64,000 nucleotides of DNA. Source: Lampropedia puyangensis. GTDB lineage: Bacteria; Pseudomonadota; Gammaproteobacteria; Burkholderiales; Burkholderiaceae_C. The number at the start of each line of letters is the position of its first letter. Position 1 is the stretch's first letter. The position numbers and the translations under genes were made by a program. Location: assembly GCF_004833285.1 (NCBI RefSeq), contig NZ_STFG01000010.1:1-64000 (forward strand), in the 5' to 3' direction. Positions 38,111 through 46,746 of the stretch are shown in pieces. The notes beneath the pieces were generated by a model. That model searched no databases. It saw only the letters and a program-made list of their open reading frames with translations, and was not told the DNA's origin.

Positions 38111-38752
38111 TTACGAGTGGGTTGCCGCGCCATGGACGATTTTTGCGCCAATAGCCCCCAATACCAAACCCGTGAATTTATCAATATAAAAGACGGTGCG
38201 ATTGAACCACATGCGTACCGCGCCATGTGACAACACCAGCACAATCAAAGCGTCCCACGCAAATACGACCAGCACCATCCACAAACCTAAGCCCACTTTG
38301 AACGCGATAGCGACCTCCGGTGTCAGAACCAACGAAAACAGACTGAGATAAAACAGCAGGTTTTTCGGATTCAAAATACCCGAAGCAAAACCAATGACAG
38401 CCTCACGCCAGAAACTGGAAGCCCGCTCAATCGGCTCCGCTGCGGCCGCTTGCATTAAAAATGCATAGTCGCTCCTACGGGCACGCAGCGCCATCACACC
38501 CAACCACAATAAAAACAAACCACCCGCAATCCGTACGATCATCAGTAGGCCAGCAGATTGACTCAGCACCGTAGCCACCCCTAACAGGCACAACGCAATG
38601 TAGACACCGTTAGCAATCGCAATACCCGCAGGAACACCCAACGCCACACGCACAGGATGGCGTGCAGCACTGCGCACCACCATTAGGAAATCAGGCCCAG
38701 GGCTGAGCAGCGCCAGAAAATGTGCCAGCGCAACCGCAAGAAAAACTGACAT
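38111..38752 (-). CDS. LysE/RhtB-family amino-acid exporter
   Basis: Inner-membrane exporter of 213 aa with six hydrophobic segments. The family signature LLSPGPDFLMVVRSAARHPVRVALGVPAGIA and the second motif FASGILNPKNLLFYLSLFSLVL are intact. Family members export lysine, threonine, homoserine lactones or other amino-acid-like compounds; the substrate is not predictable. It lies 66 bases upstream of gltX on the same strand and downstream of metZ by 45 bases, so a metZ-lysE transcript is plausible. Confidence 0.88.
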   Translation of the reverse strand: MSVFLAVALAHFLALLSPGPDFLMVVRSAARHPVRVALGVPAGIAIANGVYIALCLLGVATVLSQSAGLLMIVRIAGGLFLLWLGVMALRARRSDYAFLMQAAAAEPIERASSFWREAVIGFASGILNPKNLLFYLSLFSLVLTPEVAIAFKVGLGLWMVLVVFAWDALIVLVLSHGAVRMWFNRTVFYIDKFTGLVLGAIGAKIVHGAATHS

Positions 38753-38797
38753 AGATCACCTCTTAGTTAAACGATTGCGCAATGCATACACCCGCCT

Positions 38798-40024
38798 TCA
38801 AAGGCAAGCCAAACCACGCGCCAAATCGTCTTGAATATCCTTGGGATACTCCAGCCCAACAGAAACACGAATCAACCCCTGCCCCACGCCTGCGGCTTGG
38901 CGTTGCTCTTCCGACAAGCGGCCATGCGACGTGGTAGCGGGATGTGAGACCGTTGTTTTCGTGTCACCCAAATTCGTGGTCTTGCTGGCCACACGGCAAT
39001 GATCGACGACAGCAAAAGCATTCGCCCTGAGCTGCTCAGGGGAGTCTCCACGCACATCAAAAGACAAAACTGCCCCCCCAAATCCACCTTGCTGTTGCAT
39101 GGCCAGTGCATGCTGTGCGTGACTATCCAGACCAGGGTAATACACACGCGAAACGCTCGGATGCGCTTGCAGCCATTGCGCCAACTCCATGGCATTGCGG
39201 CTTTGCTCGCGCATGCGAATGAACAAAGTCTCCATTCCTTTTAACACTACCCAAGCGTTAAAAGGCGACAAATTAAAGCCCGCGCTACGAATAAAGGCGC
39301 CCAGTTTGTCTTGTACGAGGGTGCTCGGGCCGCAAACAGCCCCGGCCATCACGCGCCCCTGCCCTTCCAAAAATTTGGTACCAGAATGGATCACCAAATC
39401 AGCCCCAAAGCCAGCGGCGCGCTGCAATGCTGGGGTCAAGAAGGAGTTATCAACAGCCAGCCAAGCCCCTGCGTTATGCGCCAAGTTGGCCAACGCATGG
39501 ATATCACATACATCAGTCAATGGGTTAGTAGGAGTTTCTGCAAACAGCAACTTGGTCGTGCCCGGACGGATGGCTGCTTTCCACTCCTGCAAATCCGTCT
39601 GAGACACAAACGTAGTCTCTACCCCAAAGCGCGCCAGTTCTGATCCCAAGAGTTTGATCGTCGAGCCAAACATGGAGCGTGAGGCAATGACATGGTCACC
39701 GCTTTTCAATAAGCCATATACCACTAAAGAAATGGCCGCCATTCCCGTTGCAGTACCAATCGCACATTCCGTTCCTTCTAAGCCCGCCAGACGCTGCTCG
39801 AAACTGGTCACTGTCGGGTTGGAGGTGCGGCTATAGGTATACCCCGGCTCCTCATTGGCAAAGCGGCGCGCCGAGGTCGCAGCATCAGGCTGCACATAGC
39901 TGCTGGTCAGAAACAAAGCTTCAGAATGCTCACCATATTGGCTACGCGCAATGGCTTGCCGCACCGCCAATGTTTGAGGATGCAGACCTTCAGGCAACTC
40001 GAAATCAGAAGAGGAATCAGTCAC
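38798..40024 (-). CDS. metZ: O-succinylhomoserine sulfhydrylase (PLP, Cys/Met metabolism)
   Basis: Makes homocysteine from O-succinylhomoserine and sulfide in methionine synthesis. The product (about 408 aa) contains the Cys/Met PLP-enzyme motifs: SEALFLTSSYVQPDAATSARRFANEEPGYTYSRTSNPT, ATGMAAISLVVYGLLKSGDHV, AVDNSFLTPALQ and the PLP lysine in SGTKFLEGQGRVMAG. C-terminal SKTTNLGDTKTTVSHPATTSHGRLS is typical. No ATG is available at the N-terminus: GTG 40024 behind a GGGG stretch is my choice, and TTG 40042 is possible. The wording fits MetZ better than MetB or MetC. It is downstream of rpsT. Confidence 0.87.
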   Translation of the reverse strand: MTDSSSDFELPEGLHPQTLAVRQAIARSQYGEHSEALFLTSSYVQPDAATSARRFANEEPGYTYSRTSNPTVTSFEQRLAGLEGTECAIGTATGMAAISLVVYGLLKSGDHVIASRSMFGSTIKLLGSELARFGVETTFVSQTDLQEWKAAIRPGTTKLLFAETPTNPLTDVCDIHALANLAHNAGAWLAVDNSFLTPALQRAAGFGADLVIHSGTKFLEGQGRVMAGAVCGPSTLVQDKLGAFIRSAGFNLSPFNAWVVLKGMETLFIRMREQSRNAMELAQWLQAHPSVSRVYYPGLDSHAQHALAMQQQGGFGGAVLSFDVRGDSPEQLRANAFAVVDHCRVASKTTNLGDTKTTVSHPATTSHGRLSEEQRQAAGVGQGLIRVSVGLEYPKDIQDDLARGLACL

Positions 40025-40112
40025 AGGGAATACCCCACTCAATACTCAAAGCCGTGTAGTTTATGCCTGTTTTAGCACAGGGCTATGGCTGAGGCCATCG
40101 CAGGCGCCAAAC

Positions 40113-40145
40113 AAAAAGCCGTTTGGATTGCTCCAAACGGCTTTT
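40113..40145. terminator. Terminator between rpsT and metZ
   Basis: AAAAGCCGTTTGG and CCAAACGGCTTTT flank a 6-base loop, with T-runs on both strands, so it can end rpsT. A second stem, AGTTGGC/GCCAACT (40178-40195), lies closer to the rpsT stop. Confidence 0.88.
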
Positions 40146-40231
40146 GCTTGCAAACAGCGCACCTATTTCAAACGGCAAGTTGGCTTAGGCCAACTCGGGC
40201 TTTTTTATAACGGGTGCTTGAAGCCAGCGCT

Positions 40232-40528
40232 TCAGGCAGCTTTCACCAAGGCCTTGACCTTGGCAGACAGACGGCTCTTGTCACGAGCGGCCTTGTTTTT
40301 GTGGAAGATGCCTTTATCGGCCACAGAGTCGATCACGCTTTGCGCTTTGGCAAATGCGTCAACAGCTTTATCCTTGTCACCAGCCAAAACAGCTTTTTCC
40401 ACATTCTTCACGAATGTGCGGTACTTGGAACGCAGCGATGTGTTAGCCACATTCAGCTTGATGTTTTGACGAGCGCGTTTGCGGCCAGAGGCCAAACGGG
40501 GGTTCTTTTTAACTGGCTTGGTTGCCAT
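40232..40528 (-). CDS. rpsT: 30S ribosomal protein S20
   Basis: Binds 16S rRNA in the body of the small subunit. 98 aa, Lys/Arg/Ala-rich, with the S20 pattern [39 protein letters not shown], then [30 protein letters not shown]. It is a three-helix bundle of about 10 additional residues compared with E. coli (87 aa). The ATG 40528 is preceded by a GAAGGATT ribosome site. Single-gene unit closed by hairpins at 40113-40195. Confidence 0.97.
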   Translation of the reverse strand: MATKPVKKNPRLASGRKRARQNIKLNVANTSLRSKYRTFVKNVEKAVLAGDKDKAVDAFAKAQSVIDSVADKGIFHKNKAARDKSRLSAKVKALVKAA

Positions 40529-40645
40529 GATTCAATCCTTCAATTGTTTGGAGATGTTGTTTGCAAAACAGGAGATTATAGCGTGCTTACAGGCACACAT
40601 GCAGTTTCCCCTGAACATCTGCAGAAAATGCACGTTACCGCACCA

Positions 40646-41404
40646 TTAGCGGTAGTACACGCAAATGCGCTGCCCATTGATCTCATGCACGTCAATATCC
40701 AGCTCATACAGTGGCTGCAACACCTCTGGCCGCACCAACTCTTCTGGCGTCCCCATAAAGTCCAACTGCCCATTTTTCATGGCAACAATACAGTCCGAAT
40801 ACGCTGAAGCGAAGTTGATATCGTGAATCACCACCACAACCGTTTTTCCATGTGTATCCGCAAAATTGCGCAGCAAACGCATCATGGCCACTCCATGGTG
40901 CATATCAAGGTTATTAAGCGGTTCATCGAGCAAGATGTAGTCCGTATCTTGACACATCACCATGGCCACAAAAGCCCTTTGCCGCTGTCCGCCTGAAATC
41001 TCATCCAAATACCGATCAGCCAGTGCAGTGAGTTCCAGCATTTCCAGCGCATGGTCAATGTGACCCACATCTTGTGCAGTCAACCGACCTTTGGAATGCG
41101 GAAATCGGCCAAAGGCAATCAAATCACGCACGGTCAATCGCAAAGACATGGGATTATCTTGACGCAAAATGGCCAACTTTCTGGCCATGACATCACTGGG
41201 CGTGCTGCCCACGTCCATGCCATCAATGCGAATGCGCCCTTCATCCATCGGCATCAAACGGCTGATCATGGACAACAACGTGGACTTGCCTGCCCCATTG
41301 GGACCAATAAACGACGTCACGCCCCCTTTAGGGATCGTCAAGCTCACGCGATCCACAACAGCCGTTTGTCCATACCGCTTAGTGACACTCTCAACTTCAA
41401 TCAT
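40646..41404 (-). CDS. Siderophore-type ABC transporter ATP-binding protein
   Basis: Cytoplasmic ATPase of an iron-chelate importer, 252 aa. Walker A GPNGAGKST, Q-loop LRQDNPMSLRLTVRDLIAFGRFPHSKGRL, signature EISGGQRQRAFVAMVM, Walker B YILLDEPLNNLDMHHGVAMM, H-loop VVVIHDINFAS. This wording matches the CeuD/YclP/VctC group (enterobactin, petrobactin and similar catechol siderophores). ATG 41404 is conserved; the in-frame codons to 41434 are not. Last gene of a four-gene minus-strand operon (binding protein, permease, permease, ATPase). Confidence 0.9.
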   Translation of the reverse strand: MIEVESVTKRYGQTAVVDRVSLTIPKGGVTSFIGPNGAGKSTLLSMISRLMPMDEGRIRIDGMDVGSTPSDVMARKLAILRQDNPMSLRLTVRDLIAFGRFPHSKGRLTAQDVGHIDHALEMLELTALADRYLDEISGGQRQRAFVAMVMCQDTDYILLDEPLNNLDMHHGVAMMRLLRNFADTHGKTVVVVIHDINFASAYSDCIVAMKNGQLDFMGTPEELVRPEVLQPLYELDIDVHEINGQRICVYYR

Positions 41405-41489
41405 TGCTGTCCTATCAAAAGATGGCCGCACCAAGTGTGGCTGCGCCTTTTGCCTTTGCTGTTCGCTCTACCATCGTGCGCGCTGGTGC

Positions 41490-42515
41490 TCAATGCCCTT
41501 TGCCCCGCAGGAGCAATAGCAAGAAAACCAATCCGCCCACAAACTCAATCACCATGCTCAACGCAGAGTTGTAGCCGAGCACGTGTTCAAGCACCAATTG
41601 CCCGCCAACCAAAGCGATAACCCCCAGTAAAACGGCTGCAGGCAAGGTATAGCGGTGGCGCATATTCCCCATCCATTGGTACGCTAAGTTACTCACCAGC
41701 AGCCCCAGAAAGGTAACGGGTCCAACCAGCGCTGTAGAAACCGAAACCAACACCGCAATGCAAAACAAAATCTGCATCACCCGTTTGGAATAATCCACGC
41801 CCAGGTTAATCGCAATATCCCGCCCCAAAGCGACAACGTCAAAGCTAAAGCGAATACGCCAAAGAAACGCCGTGACCACAACCAAAGCGATTGCCGAAGT
41901 AGCCAGCAAATCTATCGCGATCAGGTTGAAGCTGGCAAAAAAACGGTCTTGCAATGAACCAAATTCATTGGGATCTATAAGGCGCAGCATCAAACCCGTC
42001 AAGGCGCGAAACAACACCCCCAAGACAACCCCCACCAAGAGCATCAAATGCAAGCTGCGCACGGCGCCAGAGAAAAGCGTCCGAAACAGAATAAAGGCCA
42101 TCAACACCATCACGCCCGTTTCACCCGCGAACTTCCAAGCAGGATTGAACGTGGACACCACCTGCATCCCAAATACATAAGCCAATGCGGTTTGAATCAA
42201 CAAATACAAAGCATCAAAACCCATGATTGCAGGCGTCAAAATGCGGTTATGGGTGATGCTATGGAACAGTACCGTCGAAATACCCACCGCATAAGCAACC
42301 AGCACCATGGCGGCAAGCTTAGCCCCACGGTACTGCAATACAAACGCCCAATCAGCCTGAACCTGTATGGTCAAAAAGACCACAGCGCACAGCAGTGCAA
42401 CTCCTGTCAACAGTGCAATACGAGCCCCTGGGCGGAACATCCTGCGGGAATCACGCGAGCCCCGTTGCGGGACACATCCACGAGATACGTGCGACGAAGA
42501 AGACATGGCGTTCAT
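41490..42515 (-). CDS. Siderophore-type ABC transporter permease 2
   Basis: FecCD-family permease, 341 aa, of the CeuC/YclO/VctG type. Motifs: VLQYRGAKLAAMVLVAYAVGISTVLFHSITHNRILTPAIMGFDALY near the N-terminus and GPVTFLGLLVSNLAYQWMGNMRHRYTLPAAVLLG in the coupling-helix region. About nine to ten hydrophobic segments. ATG 42515 overlaps the stop of the first permease gene (ATGA), indicating translational coupling; a GTG at 42539 would extend it into that gene. It probably forms a heterodimer with permease 1. Confidence 0.9.
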   Translation of the reverse strand: MNAMSSSSHVSRGCVPQRGSRDSRRMFRPGARIALLTGVALLCAVVFLTIQVQADWAFVLQYRGAKLAAMVLVAYAVGISTVLFHSITHNRILTPAIMGFDALYLLIQTALAYVFGMQVVSTFNPAWKFAGETGVMVLMAFILFRTLFSGAVRSLHLMLLVGVVLGVLFRALTGLMLRLIDPNEFGSLQDRFFASFNLIAIDLLATSAIALVVVTAFLWRIRFSFDVVALGRDIAINLGVDYSKRVMQILFCIAVLVSVSTALVGPVTFLGLLVSNLAYQWMGNMRHRYTLPAAVLLGVIALVGGQLVLEHVLGYNSALSMVIEFVGGLVFLLLLLRGKGH

Positions 42516-43534
42516 CCCAATTCTGTGCGCTTGCGCCACAGCAAACCCAAAAACAAGATGCTGCCCAAAACACCCATGATAGTGCCAATCGGGATTTCAA
42601 ATGGGTGTATGACCAAGCGGCCAATGATGTCGCACAGCAGCATCAATGCGGCCCCTGAAAACGCAACCCAAATAACAGAACGCCGCATTCTGTCGCCCAT
42701 GAAAAGACTGACAAGATTAGGAACAATCAAGCCAAGAAAAGGAATGACCCCCACCGTCACCACAATGGATGCAGTCACCATGGCCACAATCAGCAGCCCA
42801 ATAAACATCCAACGCCCATAGTGCACCCCCAAACTGGTGGCCACGGACTCTCCCATGCCAATCACTGTGAAGCGATCAGCGGCAAAAAAAGCAGCCACCG
42901 TCAACGCAAGTGACACCCACAGTAGTTCATAGCGCCCCTGCAAAACGGCAGAGAAGTCGCCAACTGTCCAAGCACGAATGGCTTGCAACATATCAAAACG
43001 GTAGGCCAAAAAAGACGTCACCGCCTCAATCACCCCGGCAAAAACCAGGCCTACAAGCGGCACCAACAAAGCACTACGCATAGGTAAACGCTGCAAAATC
43101 AATAGAAAAATACCGGTTGCAGCCAAGGCGAAGCCACTTGCAACCAACATTTTTCCTAGCAATGCCATGCCCGGTGCAACCAGCGCCACCACCAGCATCC
43201 CCAGACTTGCAGCACTGACAGTGCCCACCGTCGCGGGCTCCACAAAACGGTTACGGGCCACCATTTGCATGATCATGCCTGCTACGGCAATACTGGCGCC
43301 AGCGAGCAGCAAAGCCAAAGTACGTGGAATACGGCTGATCAGAAGTACCTGCGAGACCACATCATCAGCACGAGGCTGGAGCACATCACGTAATGAAATA
43401 CTGCTGGCTCCCACCAACGTGCTCCACAACGCCAACCCCGCCAACACCAGAAAAGCCAAAGCGTAGACCAGCCAACGTGCCCACGTCGTAGTTTGCTTGA
43501 TAGGAGATTGTGAGGAGATTGGGCGAACAGACAT
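42512..43534 (-). CDS. Siderophore-type ABC transporter permease 1
   Basis: FecCD-family permease, 340 aa, of the CeuB/YclN/VctD type. Recognisable pieces are LISRIPRTLALLLAGASIAVAGMIMQMVARNRFVEPATVGTVSAASLGML and VTVGVIPFLGLIVPNLVSLFMGDRMRRS, the two conserved FecCD blocks. About nine hydrophobic segments. ATG 43534 is the first good start; the TTG at 43558 is unlikely. It follows the binding-protein gene by 140 bases and overlaps permease 2 by 4. Confidence 0.9.
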   Translation of the reverse strand: MSVRPISSQSPIKQTTTWARWLVYALAFLVLAGLALWSTLVGASSISLRDVLQPRADDVVSQVLLISRIPRTLALLLAGASIAVAGMIMQMVARNRFVEPATVGTVSAASLGMLVVALVAPGMALLGKMLVASGFALAATGIFLLILQRLPMRSALLVPLVGLVFAGVIEAVTSFLAYRFDMLQAIRAWTVGDFSAVLQGRYELLWVSLALTVAAFFAADRFTVIGMGESVATSLGVHYGRWMFIGLLIVAMVTASIVVTVGVIPFLGLIVPNLVSLFMGDRMRRSVIWVAFSGAALMLLCDIIGRLVIHPFEIPIGTIMGVLGSILFLGLLWRKRTELG

Positions 43535-43674
43535 GCAAAAGTCGAAACGAGAGCGCAACCGATCAACCGCTTGAATGCGCTGCGAAAGAAAGGCCTACCA
43601 AGAAGTGGCAGACCAAGAAAAATGCGCAGGTCAGTCAGGCCGCACGTTACTGCCCAGCCAGACTCATCAGTGCA

Positions 43675-44730
43675 TCAGTGCACAGCAGGCGTCGCTTTTG
43701 AAAACACCTCATGCAGTTGCCGAACATTGTCGCGCAATGCTGTGATACCGGCATTATCTAAGACATACCAGTTCATGGCATTCAAATACACAATCTGGCC
43801 CTTTTTCCCAGCATTGGTCGCCTTGATCAGCGCGTTATCGAGCAAGCGCTCAGCTGCTGCACCTTCTCGGCCAATGGCACTGTCACGATCGAGCACCAAC
43901 AACCAATCAGGGTTGGATTGCAAAATGAACTCAAACGAAATCGATTGACCATGACGCTCATCACCACTGGCAGCCTGCGCGGGTTGAACGCCAAACGCAT
44001 CAAAAATCACACCCATACGAGAACCTGGGCCATAACTATTAATGCGGCCGCCACTGACCAGCAACAGCATGGCCTTGCCAGCACTAGGCGTGACGGCTTT
44101 CAAGGAGTCAATTTCTGCTTGTGTCTGCTCAATCAAAATTTGTGCTTTGTCTTGCTTACCAAACAGCTCGGCAAGCTTGCGTAAATTGGAAAAAACGCTT
44201 TCCACCGCATGGCCTTCATCAATGGCCATATCAACAGTAGGGGCCAGCTTCTTTAACTCAGCATATCTTGGCTCGCTGCGACGACCAATAAAAATAACAT
44301 CAGGCGAGAGTGCTCGGATCGCCTCGTAATTTGGCTCAAAAAGACTGCCTACTTTTGTATACGTATCGCCCTCATACGACTTCAGATGCGAAGGCATTTT
44401 GAAGGCCGGAACCCCCACCACTGCATCCACCCCCAATGCTTGCAGCATATCCAGCGTAGCCAGATCAAACACCACCACTTTTTTAGGATTCAAGGGCAGG
44501 CTCTCTTCGCCCTTGGCGTGCTTGAAATCAATGCGTCCAGCTTGCGCCATGGCACCTGCTGCAGTGGCAGCTGGTGCCCCTTGTGCGTAGACCTGCTGCC
44601 CCACCACACCAGCCATAGCCAACACCGCCGCAGCTACAAAGCCAACAATCCGGCCAACGCCCCGAACCTTTGGCATATGAACTCGATTGCCGCCAAAACG
44701 GATAATAGAAAAACCAGTGCGCATAGTCAT
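43675..44730 (-). CDS. Siderophore-type ABC transporter substrate-binding protein
   Basis: Periplasmic type III (helical-backbone) binding protein of the CeuE/YclQ/VctP group, 351 aa. After an Arg-rich start there is an export signal (IVGFVAAAVLAMAGVVGQQVYAQG). The mature part has PKKVVVFDLATLDMLQALGVDAVVGVP, YTKVGSLFEPNYEAIRALSPDVIFIGRRSEPRYAELKKLAPTVDM and SFEFILQSNPDWLLVLDRDSAIG. The start may be ATG 44730 or ATG 44676, which would give a compact signal peptide. A strong Fur box lies 100 bases upstream; iron-repressed expression of the whole operon follows from family knowledge. Confidence 0.9.
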   Translation of the reverse strand: MTMRTGFSIIRFGGNRVHMPKVRGVGRIVGFVAAAVLAMAGVVGQQVYAQGAPAATAAGAMAQAGRIDFKHAKGEESLPLNPKKVVVFDLATLDMLQALGVDAVVGVPAFKMPSHLKSYEGDTYTKVGSLFEPNYEAIRALSPDVIFIGRRSEPRYAELKKLAPTVDMAIDEGHAVESVFSNLRKLAELFGKQDKAQILIEQTQAEIDSLKAVTPSAGKAMLLLVSGGRINSYGPGSRMGVIFDAFGVQPAQAASGDERHGQSISFEFILQSNPDWLLVLDRDSAIGREGAAAERLLDNALIKATNAGKKGQIVYLNAMNWYVLDNAGITALRDNVRQLHEVFSKATPAVH

Positions 44731-45271
44731 CCGTAAACTCTCTGATCAGGAAATATAGAAGTGGTGCTGATACCGCTCAAGCGCCTATTGCCGCAGCTGG
44801 TATGCAAAGGATTTTGAACTCCAAACACCAATAATGAGAATGATTTTCAGCCCTAATTCTACCCTTTGAAACACGGCATCCATGCGGCCTCCGCGTCCAT
44901 CACGGCTGCTTTACACAAGCAATGCACTATTGGCCCACTCCATTGCAGCACATCTTGTTGCCCCCTCATGTGATAGGCCCAGCTTTTAAACATACAATCG
45001 CGCCATGTTCATCCCGCTTAAACCGATGGACTGGCCGCATCTGGCTCAGCCAAGATACGGCTCCACAGCATATGCAACAGATGTTTACGAAGCAACAGAC
45101 AGAAATTAGCGCTTCCAAGCTCCGCTACCGTCTTAGCTTCTCTTTTTTTCGATAGCATTGCTGTGTCAGTCTCACTGCGGTGGGACACCAACTACTCAAT
45201 AGCAACCTCGTTAATGCATTTGCTTTACAGGTCGCATACCATCCGTCAACCATTACCGTAAGGAATTCATC
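44731..45271. other. Divergent region between the siderophore operon and the SWIB gene
   Basis: 541 bases with a Fur box at 44830-44848 and no established gene. A 34-codon frame at 45005-45109 starts MFIPLKPMDWPHLAQPRYG, preceded by TACAAT at 44993-44998, but has no family resemblance or ribosome site. That TACAAT might instead serve the SWIB gene. Confidence 0.4.
44830..44848. promoter_or_regulatory. Fur box of the siderophore transporter operon
   Basis: AATAATGAGAATGATTTTC matches 15 of 19 positions of the Fur consensus (GATAATGATAATCATTATC). It lies 100 bases upstream of the binding-protein start, the expected promoter position. Confidence 0.8.
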
Positions 45272-45541
45272 ATGGCTACAGCCCAAAAGCGCACACCTAA
45301 TGCCGCATTCATGAAGCCTCTGAAGCCAAATGCCCAGTTGGCCGCAGTGATTGGCGCCACTCCTGTTCCACGCACTGAAATCGTGAAAAAACTGTGGGAC
45401 TACATCAAGGCCAACAACCTGCAAGATGCAGCGAACAAGCGCAACATCAATGCTGACGCGAAACTGCGCCCATTGTTCGGTAAAGACCAAATCACCATGT
45501 TTGAATTGGCTGGTTTGATCGGCAAAAACGTCGAAAAATAA
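45272..45541 (+). CDS. SWIB/MDM2-domain small protein
   Basis: 89-aa basic protein consisting almost entirely of one SWIB domain: AFMKPLKPNAQLAAVIGATPVPRTEIVKKLWDYIKANNLQD, then KRNINADAKLRPLFGKDQITMFELAGLIGKNVEK. SWIB domains are known from eukaryotic chromatin remodelling factors. Bacterial stand-alone copies occur in chlamydiae and many beta-/gammaproteobacteria and may bind DNA, but the function is unknown. TAAGGA at 45259-45264 precedes ATG 45272. A strong terminator follows, so it is a single-gene unit. Confidence 0.92.
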   Translation: MATAQKRTPNAAFMKPLKPNAQLAAVIGATPVPRTEIVKKLWDYIKANNLQDAANKRNINADAKLRPLFGKDQITMFELAGLIGKNVEK

Positions 45542-45592
45542 TCCTGCTACGCACAAGCACCGCAAGAATCGCCTGTTTGTGTGAATCGCATA

Positions 45593-45618
45593 AAAAAGCG
45601 CCTTTAAGGCGCTTTTTC
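45593..45618. terminator. Bidirectional terminator after the SWIB gene
   Basis: AAAAAGCGCC and GGCGCTTTTT form a strong stem with A- and T-runs on each side. It serves the SWIB gene and the convergent quinone oxidoreductase gene. Confidence 0.9.
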
Positions 45619-45679
45619 TATGGCTATACAGTAGGGAAAGAGAGAGGAACCACTCCTCTTGCTGTGCCAAGGTTGCAAA

Positions 45680-46663
45680 TCAAGGCAGCAAAATCGTTGA
45701 ACCGATGGTCTGGCGTGCTTCCAACTTTTCATGCGCCAAGCGAACATCATCCAAAGCGAACCGTTGCTCAACATGGCTATTGACAGTGCCATCCGCAACC
45801 ACTGCAAACAAGTCATCAGCCATTGCTTGCGTACGCTCTCGTGAAGTGGTGTGTGCAAACAAGGTTTGGCGCGTCACGTACAGCGAGCCCTTGGCCGCCA
45901 GAACGGCTGGTGCAAACGCAGGCACAGGCCCCGAGGCATTACCAAAGGTGATCATCAGACCAAAAGGCTGCAAGCAGTCAAGCGAACCTTCCCAGGTATC
46001 CCTACCCACCGAGTCGTACACCACCTTGACACCTTTGCCTCCGGTGATGTCGCGCACGCGCTGCACAAAATTGTCCTGGCGGTAGTTGATGGCAAAGCTG
46101 GCACCATTAGCCAAGGCCAGCGCGCATTTCTCGTCCGATCCGGCAGTCGCTATCAGCTTGAGGCCCAGCAACTTGGCCCATTGGCAGGCAATCAAACCCA
46201 CGCCACCGGCAGCGGCATGGAACAAGACAAAATCACCGGGCTCTAGGCCTTCAACGGGCTTGCATTTTTTCAGTAAATACTGGGCAGTTAAGCCTTTGAG
46301 CATCATCGCAGCGCCTGTTTCGTAGGAAATGGCATCTGGCAGGCGGCAGACATTTTGTGCGGGCATCACGCGCTCTTGGGTGTAGCTGCCCAGTGGGCCG
46401 CTGGCGTAGGCCACGCGGTCACCAGCTTGCAAATGTTCAACGCCCGCGCCCACCTCCAGCACTTCGCCTGCGGCTTCCATGCCCAGGTTCAAGGGCAAAT
46501 CGTTGGGATACAGTCCTGTGCGGTGGTAGACATCAATGAAGTTCACTCCGACTGCATGGTGGCGAATACGCACCTGCCCCGCTTGCACGGCCCCGACTGG
46601 CAGATCGACGACCTGCATGACTTCGGGACTCCCAAACTGCTGAATTTGCACGGCCTTGACCAT
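45680..46663 (-). CDS. qor: Quinone oxidoreductase (zeta-crystallin-like MDR)
   Basis: NADPH-dependent reductase of the zinc-free MDR family, 327 aa. Landmarks are VRIRHHAVGVNFIDVYHRTGLYPNDLPLNLGMEAAGEV, AYASGPLGSYTQERVMPA, LKGLTAQYLLKKC, the Rossmann motif HAAAGGVGLIACQWAKLLG and YDSVGRDTWEGSLDCLQPFGLMITFGNASG. This matches E. coli QorA closely in pattern. AAGGAGA precedes ATG 46663. It lies 83 bases downstream of the SDR on the same strand, separated by a 13-bp hairpin. Confidence 0.9.
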   Translation of the reverse strand: MVKAVQIQQFGSPEVMQVVDLPVGAVQAGQVRIRHHAVGVNFIDVYHRTGLYPNDLPLNLGMEAAGEVLEVGAGVEHLQAGDRVAYASGPLGSYTQERVMPAQNVCRLPDAISYETGAAMMLKGLTAQYLLKKCKPVEGLEPGDFVLFHAAAGGVGLIACQWAKLLGLKLIATAGSDEKCALALANGASFAINYRQDNFVQRVRDITGGKGVKVVYDSVGRDTWEGSLDCLQPFGLMITFGNASGPVPAFAPAVLAAKGSLYVTRQTLFAHTTSRERTQAMADDLFAVVADGTVNSHVEQRFALDDVRLAHEKLEARQTIGSTILLP

Positions 46664-46702
46664 GGCTGAATCTCCTTGTGAGTGGATTTTTTTGAGTGTT
46701 GC

Positions 46703-46739
46703 TGGCCCAATGGCTGCGCACGGCACAGCCATTGGGCCA
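46703..46739. other. 13-bp hairpin between the SDR and qor genes
   Basis: TGGCCCAATGGCT (46703-46715) and AGCCATTGGGCCA (46727-46739) are exact complements around 11 bases. On the minus strand an A-run, not a T-run, follows, so it is more likely an mRNA-processing or stabilising stem than a terminator. Confidence 0.65.
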
Positions 46740-46746
46740 CAGGGAT

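Noticed and set aside
45005-45109. 34-codon frame upstream of the SWIB gene
   Set aside because: A TACAAT lies before it, but no ribosome site or similarity supports translation.
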